From contig JACSRP010000061.1 in assembly GCA_014879665.1 (NCBI GenBank), forward strand, positions 1-49,012: a stretch of 49,012 bases of DNA, read 5' to 3'. Within the stretch, counting starts at the first letter, position 1, and the number at the start of each line of letters is the position of its first letter. Both the position numbers and the translations under genes were made by a program. This document shows, piece after piece, positions 1-6,391 of this stretch. The stretch is from Anaerolineae bacterium (GTDB lineage Bacteria > Chloroflexota > Anaerolineae > Aggregatilineales > Phototrophicaceae). The notes beneath the pieces are model-generated. The model saw only the letters and a program-made list of their open reading frames with translations. It had not been told where the DNA came from and ran no database searches.

Positions 1-126
1 CTCGCGCTGTGCAAAGTTAATGAAGATTGCTGCCATAGAGACCGCGATGATCCCGATAATGAGCGCGCCGTAAACACGGGGTGGCATTACGACCTTAGGC
101 GTGATTAAGTTGCTTGAAGTTGTCAT
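1..126 (-). CDS. EamA/DMT-family transporter, N-terminal fragment
   Basis: The first 42 codons of a gene that runs off the left edge. The reading begins MTTSSNLITPKV, followed by a hydrophobic stretch (residues about 18-35, ALIIGIIAVSMAAIFINFA) and then a short polar segment. That pattern resembles the first transmembrane helix of EamA (drug/metabolite transporter) proteins, which often start with a similar AILIGILAVS-type helix. The start is supported by an AGGAGT Shine-Dalgarno sequence at 138-143, about 11 bases upstream. The gene is divergent from sodA. Only one helix is visible, so the family is a moderate guess and the substrate cannot be told. Confidence 0.55.
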   Translation of the reverse strand, partial: MTTSSNLITPKVVMPPRVYGALIIGIIAVSMAAIFINFAQRE

Positions 127-221
127 CTGAATGGGGGACTCCTGAACACGACCAATGGTAGCATTTGCTGTGCTTAAAAGCGATTTAGGCCAGTTGGTCG
201 GTGAAAAACGAAAGCCTGTCA

Positions 222-230
222 TGTTAGAAT
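222..230 (+). promoter_or_regulatory. Probable extended -10 promoter of sodA
   Basis: TG-T-TAGAAT at 222-230 matches an extended -10 element (TGnTATAAT) and lies about 40 bases before the sodA start. No good -35 hexamer is seen at 17 bases spacing, which is usual for extended -10 promoters. By eye only. Confidence 0.35.
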
Positions 231-272
231 GCGTCTAGCTTATAGATATAGCCAAATTCTGGAGGATGAATC

Positions 273-881
273 ATGACTTTTGAACTCCCGGCGCTTCCTT
301 ATGCATCCAACGCGCTGGAACCATACATTGACCAGCAAACGATGGAAATTCACCACGGGAAGCACCATCAGGCCTATGTGACCAATCTCAATAAGGCACT
401 CGAAAACCACCCCGACCTGCAAAGCAAGTCAATTGAAGAATTGTTGACTTCTCTAGATAGCCTGCCGGATGCCATTCGGAACGCTGTCCGCAACAACGGT
501 GGCGGTCACTTTAATCACACCATGTTCTGGCAGATTATGGGGCCAAATGCTGGCGGTGCTCCAACCGGTGAGCTGGCCGATGCAATTAACGCCGCGTTTG
601 GCAGCTTTGATGAATTCAAAGCGCAGTTCAAGGCCGCCGCCGGCGGTCGTTTTGGTTCAGGCTGGGCGTGGCTGCTGGCTGCGCCGGATGGCACATTGAG
701 CATTTCCTCAACCCCGAATCAAGATAACCCGATTAGTGAAGGCAAAACTGCAATTCTCGGCGTGGATGTTTGGGAACACGCTTACTATCTGAAGTACCAG
801 AACCGCCGCCCCGACTATGTAGATGCGTGGTGGAATGTCGTCAACTGGGAAGAAGTGGCACGTCGTTACGCGGCGCGCTAA
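273..881 (+). CDS. sodA: Superoxide dismutase, Mn type
   Basis: Converts superoxide to oxygen and hydrogen peroxide; expected cytoplasmic because no signal peptide is seen. The 202-residue length is typical of the Fe/Mn family. The metal ligands are all present: His27 (in MEIHHGKHH), His82 (in [10 protein letters not shown]), and Asp165 and His169 (in DVWEHAYY). The GGHFNH motif together with Gln150 in the C-terminal domain (NQDNP) is the pattern of Mn enzymes rather than Fe enzymes, although cambialistic use cannot be excluded. GGAGG at 261-265 lies seven bases from the ATG. The gene is followed by hairpins, so it is probably transcribed alone. Confidence 0.97.
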   Translation: MTFELPALPYASNALEPYIDQQTMEIHHGKHHQAYVTNLNKALENHPDLQSKSIEELLTSLDSLPDAIRNAVRNNGGGHFNHTMFWQIMGPNAGGAPTGELADAINAAFGSFDEFKAQFKAAAGGRFGSGWAWLLAAPDGTLSISSTPNQDNPISEGKTAILGVDVWEHAYYLKYQNRRPDYVDAWWNVVNWEEVARRYAAR

Positions 882-912
882 TAGATTTCTCGCTCAGAGA
901 AAATGAACGTTA

Positions 913-938
913 GTGATGAAAGTCATAACTTTCGTCAC
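913..938 (+). repeat. Hairpin downstream of sodA
   Basis: Inverted repeat of 10 bp with one G-U pair (913-922 with 929-938), loop TCATAA. It lacks a T-tract, so it may be an mRNA 3'-end stabilising or processing hairpin. A proper terminator follows at 955-990. Confidence 0.45.
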
Positions 939-954
939 CCATCATTCTCACGAC

Positions 955-990
955 ACAAGACAGGCGCTACAATCGTAGCGCTTGTTTTGT
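955..990 (+). terminator. Terminator after sodA, just before fumC
   Basis: A 16-bp stem with two G-U wobbles (955-970 pairs with 975-990) and a four-base loop AATC. The 3' arm ends in a T-rich run (TTGTTTTGT). It sits only 21 bases before the fumC start, so it separates the sodA and fumC transcripts or attenuates read-through into fumC. Confidence 0.75.
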
Positions 991-1011
991 GTACATTTGG
1001 GAGAAATTTTC

Positions 1012-2427
1012 ATGTCGGAATTTCGTATCGAGAAAGACTCTCTTGGCGAAGTGAATGTGCCATCTGGCGCACTATGGGGCGCGCAAACCCAGCGCGCGGT
1101 AGATAATTTCCCGATCAGCGGGTTGAAACCGTGGCCGGCATTCGTCTGGTCACAGGTGCTGGTCAAGCGCGCGGCTGCTGAAGTGAATCGCGATCTGGGG
1201 CTGCTGCCAGCGGATGTAGCCAATGCCATCATCAAGGCATCAGATGAAATTTTAGCGGGTCAGTGGCAGGATCAATTTGTAGTTGATCCGTTTCAGGCCG
1301 GCGCTGGCACCAGCCACAACATGAACACCAATGAGGTCATCGCCAACCGCGCCAATCAGATTCTAGGCTACAAAATTGATGATGCTAGGAAACCCGTAAA
1401 CCCCAACGACCATGTTAACATGGCGCAAAGTACCAACGACACTATTCCGACGGCTATTCGCTTAGGCGTTCTCTGGCGCGTTGCCGAAATGGTGCAGTCG
1501 CTGACCGCGCTCGCGGATACTTTTGACGTCAAGGCCGCTGAATGGGACGATATTGTAAAAAGTGGCCGCACCCATTTGCAAGACGCGGTGCCGATCCGTC
1601 TCGGACAGGAAGTAAAAGCATGGGCTACGGCGCTGCGCCGCGGGGTTGAGAAGATTAATTTTGCCGCCGATAGTATGCGCCGCCTGGGCATTGGTGGAAC
1701 AGCCAACGGTACTGGTCTGAACGCGCACACGGAATATCATGCACGTATGGTTCAGGTGCTAAGCAAATTGTCAGGGCTGGAATTGCACACTTCAGATGAC
1801 CTGTTTGAGTCAATGCAGTCTCACGCAGATTCTGTATTCTTTTCTGGCGCAGTGCGCGCGGTAGCGCAGGATTTAATCCGCATTGCCAATGATGTTCGTT
1901 TGCTTTCTAGTGGGCCAACCACCGGTCTTGCAGAAATTACCTGCCCACCTGTACAGCCCGGCTCCTCGATCATGCCCGGCAAGGTGAATCCCGTGCTGGC
2001 TGAGATGCTGGATATGGCGATGTTCCATGTTATCGGCTGCGATACGACCGTACTGCTGGCGGGGCAGGCCGGTCAGCTTGAATTGAACGTGATGATGCCA
2101 ATTATCGGCCATAATCTGTTTGAGATGATGCAGGTGATGATCGGTTCGGTTGATGCCTTTAATGAACGCTGTGCAAAGGGGCTGGTTGCTAATAAGGAAC
2201 GTGCCGAAGGCTGGTTGGCGCGCAACCCGATTCTGGTGACCGCGCTTAATCCGATCATCGGCTATCAGAACGGGGCAGCTGTTGCCAAGCAGTCGCTGGC
2301 AGAAAACCGCAGCATCAAGGAAATTGTTGTCGAAAAAGGCCTGATGCAGCCTGATGAAGCTGAACAGGCGCTGAACGCCCGTAAGATGACCGAAGGTGGT
2401 ATTCAGGGCATCGCGGCAGCCGGTTAA
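1012..2427 (+). CDS. fumC: Class II fumarate hydratase (fumarase/aspartase superfamily)
   Basis: Probably interconverts fumarate and malate in the TCA cycle. It is 471 residues long, usual for the family. The signature loop GSSIMPGKVNP lies at 317-327 with catalytic Ser318/319; GRTHLQDAVP (185-194) carries His188; AGAGTSHNMNTNEV (96-109) is the substrate-binding region. Some motifs are closer to aspartate ammonia-lyase (STNDT at 140-144, VIGCDTTV and GQLELNVM near 340-361), while LWGAQTQRAVDNFPIS and LVTALN fit fumarase. The substrate is therefore likely but not certain. I chose the ATG at 1012, preceded by GGGAGAA, over an upstream in-frame TTG at 982 that falls inside the terminator hairpin. 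Confidence 0.85.
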   Translation: MSEFRIEKDSLGEVNVPSGALWGAQTQRAVDNFPISGLKPWPAFVWSQVLVKRAAAEVNRDLGLLPADVANAIIKASDEILAGQWQDQFVVDPFQAGAGTSHNMNTNEVIANRANQILGYKIDDARKPVNPNDHVNMAQSTNDTIPTAIRLGVLWRVAEMVQSLTALADTFDVKAAEWDDIVKSGRTHLQDAVPIRLGQEVKAWATALRRGVEKINFAADSMRRLGIGGTANGTGLNAHTEYHARMVQVLSKLSGLELHTSDDLFESMQSHADSVFFSGAVRAVAQDLIRIANDVRLLSSGPTTGLAEITCPPVQPGSSIMPGKVNPVLAEMLDMAMFHVIGCDTTVLLAGQAGQLELNVMMPIIGHNLFEMMQVMIGSVDAFNERCAKGLVANKERAEGWLARNPILVTALNPIIGYQNGAAVAKQSLAENRSIKEIVVEKGLMQPDEAEQALNARKMTEGGIQGIAAAG

Positions 2428-2450
2428 TTTGAAGGTATAGCGATGAAGTC

Positions 2451-2479
2451 AACAGGGCGCCTTTAGGGGCGTCCTGTTT
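2451..2479 (+). terminator. Terminator after fumC
   Basis: An 11-bp stem with one G-U pair (2451-2461 with 2468-2478), loop TTTAGG, and only a short T tail. It lies 24 bases after the fumC stop. Confidence 0.65.
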
Positions 2480-2532
2480 GAAGCTGCATAATCAGTTTGA
2501 GCAATCGCGTTGGTACGACTGCCAATATGCGT

Positions 2533-2547
2533 CTATATTGAATATAG
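2533..2547. promoter_or_regulatory. AT-rich palindrome upstream of the kinase gene
   Basis: CTATATT-G-AATATAG is a perfect 7-bp inverted repeat around one base. It lies about 40 bases before the -35 element of the putative kinase promoter, a plausible operator position. No known regulator is recognised. Confidence 0.3.
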
Positions 2548-2584
2548 GGCATAACCTATCACTATACGCCCGTCACTGAATAGT

Positions 2585-2612
2585 TTGAGAAATCTAACGT
2601 TCTAGGTATACT
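2585..2612 (+). promoter_or_regulatory. Sigma70-type promoter of the Ser/Thr kinase gene
   Basis: TTGAGA (2585-2590), a 16-base spacer, then TATACT (2607-2612). Transcription would start near 2619, giving a leader of about 35 bases to the GTG at 2654. Confidence 0.55.
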
Positions 2613-2653
2613 CCGGCTCATTTGCCTGTACGCGGCAAGGCGATATTACGACG

Positions 2654-4483
2654 GTGGGAACTCGACGTTTAGGCAAATATGAAATTGTGGCACGTCTCGG
2701 CAGGGGTGGAATGGCGGAGGTTTACCGCGCATATCAGCCAAGTCTTGAGCGTTTTGTTGCCATTAAAGCTCTCCATGCTTTCCTCGCAGACGATCCTGAG
2801 TTCAAGAGCCGTTTCGAAAAAGAAGCCCGTAATATTGCACGATTGAAACACAATCATATCGTGCAAGTCTATGACTTCGAGATGGATTCCGACAGCGAAA
2901 CCTATTATATGGTGATGGAGTTGGTCGAAGGCCCAACCCTCAAAGATCTGATGTCCGATCTGGTTGAAAATGGCGAATTACTGCCTGTGCGTGAGTCTCT
3001 GCGTATCACCCGTGAGGCAGCCGGCGCATTAGCCTACGCACATTCACAGGGCATGATTCATCGTGATGTGAAGCCCGCGAACCTCATGTTGGATCATGGC
3101 GATCGCGTCGTATTGACCGACTTTGGCATCGCCAAAATTGTCAAAGGGGTTCAGTTTACCGCCAGCGGGGGCATGGTGGGCACGCCGGCCTATATGGCAC
3201 CCGAACAGGGCTTGGGCGATGCTGGTGACGAACGCTCAGACTTGTATTCGCTCGGCGTGATTCTGTTTCAAATGACCACCGGGAGACTGCCATATGACGG
3301 CGAAACTCCGCTTTCGGTTATCCTTAAACACCTGAACGAGCCAATCCCTTCCGCGCGAAACTACAGCCCCGATCTGCCCGAAGAGGTTGAAGCGATCATC
3401 AACCGCCTGATGGCGAAAGAGCCTGATGATCGCTACCAGACGGCGGAAGAACTCATTTTCGATCTTTCGCACACGGAAGAGGGGCAGCCAATCGGCGAAT
3501 CTCGTCCGATGACGGCAAGGCCGCCGCGCTCGAATGTGTCCGAAGAAGGCGATACCCGCGAACTTAAACCGATTGAAGACCCACCGACTAACCGGATAAT
3601 CGGGGGGGGCGTGCATCGCAAAGCAGCTGCAACTGTGCCAAAACACCGGTTTCTGTGGTTTCTGCTATTTACGCTGTTCGTCATTCTGATGGGTGGGGGG
3701 CTGGTGTTGTTAGGTGCCCAGGGTGCAGGCCCGTTTAGCGCATTCTTCGCCACGGCTTCGCCTACGCCAAGCCCGACACTGACGGAATCACCATCCTTGA
3801 CGCTTCAGCCTTCAGAGACACCGACTGAGACTCCCTCCCCGACGGAAACTTTTACGCCAACGGCGACTGACACACTGACTGAAACGCCAACACTGACACC
3901 AACGTTAACACCGTCAGAGACATTTACCGCAACAGACACGCCAATGCCCACAGAAACACCGGTGCCAACAGATACGCCCACCCTCACGTTTACGCCGTCA
4001 GAGACTCCAACGCCAACCGAAACTTATACCCCGACGGAGACGCCGACCATTACCCTGACGCCTACGCTGGATATCACGCTCACGCTGCTGCAATCCACGC
4101 TGTTTTTCAATTTTCAAACCGCGACGGTGGCAGCATGTGATTATGATTACCGCATCATCTCGCAATCTCCCGCCGATGGTGAATATGCCGTAGCGAACAC
4201 TCCCTATGAACGCGAAATTATCTTGCAGAATACGGGAACGTGCCCATGGGAGCGTAACACTTCACTGGTATTCGTCAGCGGCGAAAGCCTGAACGCTACC
4301 CCGCCATACTTCTATATTCGCCAGCGTGTGAACGTAGGTGAAGAAGTGACCATCCTGTTCCGCGGGCGCACGCCCACCCGCAGCGGCATCGCTTCAGGTG
4401 AATGGGAACTGCTCACGCCCGGCTTGATTCCCATTGGTGAACCGCTGATGATTAGTGTTAATGTCTTTCAATCAGGCGGGTGA
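2654..4483 (+). CDS. Membrane Ser/Thr protein kinase with extracytoplasmic NBR1-type Ig domain
   Basis: A Hanks-type (PknB-like) kinase of 609 residues. The kinase domain spans about 8-270: Gly-rich loop GRGGMAEV (16-23), Lys38, catalytic loop HRDVKPAN (136-143) with Asp138, DFG at 156-158, APE at 182-184. All key residues are present, so it should be active. A juxtamembrane segment leads to one transmembrane helix (about 333-355). Then comes a Thr/Pro/Ser/Glu-rich linker (about 368-475) and a C-terminal domain whose NTGTCPWERNTSL motif and spacing match the NBR1 Ig-like domain. Most bacterial relatives carry PASTA repeats or a propeller instead, so the ligand is unknown. It starts with GTG; the Shine-Dalgarno sequence is weak (AAGG at 2637-2640). 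It lies nine bases or so upstream of the HD-domain gene region and may be co-transcribed with it. Confidence 0.92.
   Translation: MGTRRLGKYEIVARLGRGGMAEVYRAYQPSLERFVAIKALHAFLADDPEFKSRFEKEARNIARLKHNHIVQVYDFEMDSDSETYYMVMELVEGPTLKDLMSDLVENGELLPVRESLRITREAAGALAYAHSQGMIHRDVKPANLMLDHGDRVVLTDFGIAKIVKGVQFTASGGMVGTPAYMAPEQGLGDAGDERSDLYSLGVILFQMTTGRLPYDGETPLSVILKHLNEPIPSARNYSPDLPEEVEAIINRLMAKEPDDRYQTAEELIFDLSHTEEGQPIGESRPMTARPPRSNVSEEGDTRELKPIEDPPTNRIIGGGVHRKAAATVPKHRFLWFLLFTLFVILMGGGLVLLGAQGAGPFSAFFATASPTPSPTLTESPSLTLQPSETPTETPSPTETFTPTATDTLTETPTLTPTLTPSETFTATDTPMPTETPVPTDTPTLTFTPSETPTPTETYTPTETPTITLTPTLDITLTLLQSTLFFNFQTATVAACDYDYRIISQSPADGEYAVANTPYEREIILQNTGTCPWERNTSLVFVSGESLNATPPYFYIRQRVNVGEEVTILFRGRTPTRSGIASGEWELLTPGLIPIGEPLMISVNVFQSGG
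3758..4070 (+). repeat. Low-complexity Thr/Pro/Glu-coding repeat in the kinase gene
   Basis: Degenerate tandem units encoding variations of TPTxTET/TDTP. They form the extracytoplasmic linker between the membrane helix and the Ig-like domain. Such tracts can change in length by slippage. Confidence 0.8.
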
Positions 4484-4515
4484 AGTAGGCTTTGCTCTTA
4501 AAAAAGGTCATGAAA

Positions 4516-5088
4516 ATGGATCGCCAGCAGGCATGGGAAATTGTTTGTGAATTTGTACAGGCAGACAGTCTGCGGAAGCATATGCTATCGGTAGAGTTTG
4601 CTATGCGCGCATATGCAGAATATTATGGCGAAGACTCGGAGGGCTGGGGATTGGTGGGGCTGCTTCATGATTTTGACTGGGAGATTCACCCTACGCTTGA
4701 ACAGCACCCGATGGCTGGCGCTCCGATCTTACGTGAACGCGGATTGTCTGAAGAAGACATCCTCACAATTTTAAGTCACGGCCCATTGGCGGCTGATGAG
4801 CGCGTTACATTGCGTGATAAGACATTATTTGCAGTGGATGAACTCACCGGCCTGATCACCGCGGCGGCACTGGTACGCCCCTCTAAAGATGTTCGTGATG
4901 TTGAGGTATCTTCTATTCGTAAAAAATGGAAGGATAAAGCCTTTGCTCGCGGCGTAAGTCGTGAAGATGTGGAAGTTGGCGCAAACTCGTTGGGGGTAGA
5001 CCTGTGGGAGTTTCACGTGCCGCTGGTATTGAAGGCCATGCAAGCACACGCTGTTGATTTGGGGCTGGATGGCTCGCTTACACAATAA
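4516..5088 (+). CDS. HD-domain phosphohydrolase-like protein
   Basis: A small (190-residue) cytoplasmic HD-superfamily protein. The metal-binding pattern is visible: His22 (LRKHML), His51-Asp52 (LLHDFDWE), His64 (EQHPMAG) and SHGP at about 87-90. This subgroup (HDIG-like) is usually annotated only as HD-domain hydrolase; the substrate is unknown. I chose the ATG at 4516 because AAAAAGG at 4501-4507 is eight bases away and homologous proteins typically begin MxRxEAW; an in-frame TTG at 4492 and ATG at 4510 also exist. It lies 32 bases after the kinase stop, so it probably shares the transcript, and a very strong terminator overlaps its stop codon. Confidence 0.85.
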   Translation: MDRQQAWEIVCEFVQADSLRKHMLSVEFAMRAYAEYYGEDSEGWGLVGLLHDFDWEIHPTLEQHPMAGAPILRERGLSEEDILTILSHGPLAADERVTLRDKTLFAVDELTGLITAAALVRPSKDVRDVEVSSIRKKWKDKAFARGVSREDVEVGANSLGVDLWEFHVPLVLKAMQAHAVDLGLDGSLTQ

Positions 5089-5129
5089 ACAGAAAGGACG
5101 CTCATTTCCGAGCGTCCTTTCTGTTTATT
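5084..5129. terminator. Bidirectional terminator with perfect 20-bp stem
   Basis: Positions 5084-5103 pair perfectly with 5110-5129 around the loop ATTTCC. The arms are A-rich at the 5' end and T-rich at the 3' end, so it can work for both converging genes (HD protein and L,D-transpeptidase). It includes the HD gene stop codon. Confidence 0.93.
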
Positions 5130-5135
5130 TAAGCT

Positions 5136-6215
5136 CTATATTTGAACATGCACCGGGGTGCCATAGTCCGCCCAGTTATAGAACCATTCGGCCTCTGGCG
5201 TCGGCAGGTTCACACATCCATGGCTCATCGGTGTGCCAAAGTTGCTGTGCCAGTAGGTGCCGTGAATTGCATAGCCTTGAAAAAAGTACATCGTATAGGG
5301 CACATCCGGCAGATAATAGCCGGGGCCTGCCATCGTTTCGGCAACAATCTTACGCTGAACCGTGTAATCACCCAGTACGGTTGGTGTTGCCGGCAAGCCA
5401 GTAGAAACCAGCACATTGCGCACCAGCACGCCATTTTCATAGGCGTAAATACGCTGATCCGACAAATCTACCAGAATAGATCGCCCGGAGGAGACCGCAG
5501 CAGGCGGCGCAGCGGGTGGAATTTCGAACGCTGCGTAGGTAGCCCCACCGCTGCTGCCGGGGATGATCAATTCCATGCCCGCAAATACTGTATTCGGATC
5601 ATAGATGCCATTTGCCTGAGCAATTGTGAGCCAGCTTACGCCATATTGGGCGGCAATCTGCGAGAGGTATTCGCCCCGGCGAACAACATGCCGTGTTTCC
5701 GTGGTTATAGCCGGCTGAGCGATCTCAATCGGGGCTGCTGCCGGGATAATTTCGGCTGCTGCAACCGGTTGTGCGCCGCCAGAAACAATCAGTTCTTGCC
5801 CTGCATAAATCAAATTCGGGTTAGTGATTCCGTTCATTGATGCGAGTTGTTCCGGTGAAATACCGTACTGGCGGGCGATAGATGCCAGATATTCGCCACG
5901 CCGCACGATGTGCGTTTGTGTAACAACTGGTATTTCAACTGCTGCCGACACAATTTCAATCGGTGCCGCTGTCGTTTGGCCGGGCAGGGGAATAATTAGC
6001 GTTTGCCCGGAATAGATTTGCCAGGTATTCGTAATGCCATTCAACTGCGCCAGCGTGTTTACATCGGTGCTGTAGTAACCCGCGATCCGAAACAGATTTT
6101 CCCCTGGCTGGACGAGATGGATTTGTGCGGGATTGTCTTGCGCAGCTGTGGGCGTGGTTGCAAAACATACGGCAGCAATCAGCAGTGTTGTAATGAGCGT
6201 GAGCAATTTACGCAT
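5136..6215 (-). CDS. L,D-transpeptidase with three LysM domains
   Basis: Secreted peptidoglycan enzyme of 359 residues. A signal peptide (MRKLLTLITTLLIAAVCF, ending at about residue 26) is followed by three LysM peptidoglycan-binding modules (about 32-76, 101-144 and 176-219). A YkuD L,D-transpeptidase domain occupies about 245-359. The active-site motif HG...SHGCVNLP is intact, with His318 in HGT and catalytic Cys334. It would form 3-3 cross-links or anchor proteins to the wall. I chose the ATG at 6215, with GAGGA about 10 bases upstream, over the ATG at 6233 that would add six residues before the signal peptide. It is divergent from the beta-propeller gene. Confidence 0.93.
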   Translation of the reverse strand: MRKLLTLITTLLIAAVCFATTPTAAQDNPAQIHLVQPGENLFRIAGYYSTDVNTLAQLNGITNTWQIYSGQTLIIPLPGQTTAAPIEIVSAAVEIPVVTQTHIVRRGEYLASIARQYGISPEQLASMNGITNPNLIYAGQELIVSGGAQPVAAAEIIPAAAPIEIAQPAITTETRHVVRRGEYLSQIAAQYGVSWLTIAQANGIYDPNTVFAGMELIIPGSSGGATYAAFEIPPAAPPAAVSSGRSILVDLSDQRIYAYENGVLVRNVLVSTGLPATPTVLGDYTVQRKIVAETMAGPGYYLPDVPYTMYFFQGYAIHGTYWHSNFGTPMSHGCVNLPTPEAEWFYNWADYGTPVHVQI

Positions 6216-6327
6216 GGACACGTTCCTCGTCATAAGTTACAAAAATGAAATGATCCCAATGATAGCGTATGTCAATCTCAGTTTCTCGTCAATCGGGGAA
6301 ACAGACTAGGTTGCATCACGAAGATAA

Positions 6328-6356
6328 TTGCCGCCCAACCAGTTCGCGTTTACAAT
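6328..6356 (+). promoter_or_regulatory. Sigma70-type promoter of the beta-propeller membrane gene
   Basis: TTGCCG (6328-6333), a 17-base spacer, and TACAAT (6351-6356). Predicted start near 6363, giving a leader of about 29 bases before the ATG at 6392, which has no clear Shine-Dalgarno sequence. Confidence 0.5.
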
Positions 6357-6391
6357 TCAGCTCGAATCCGATTTATTCATAGACTCAGCCT

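Noticed and set aside
982-1011. TTG at 982 as fumC start
   Set aside because: It falls inside the terminator hairpin and adds ten residues not seen in the family; ATG at 1012 has a Shine-Dalgarno sequence.
3805-3987. Open frame on the minus strand encoding a Val/Gly/Ser repeat
   Set aside because: It is the mirror of the Thr/Pro-coding repeat of the kinase gene; no start signal and low complexity.
3758-4070. Tandem repeats as a possible CRISPR array
   Set aside because: Units are short, degenerate, in frame with the kinase protein and have no spacers.
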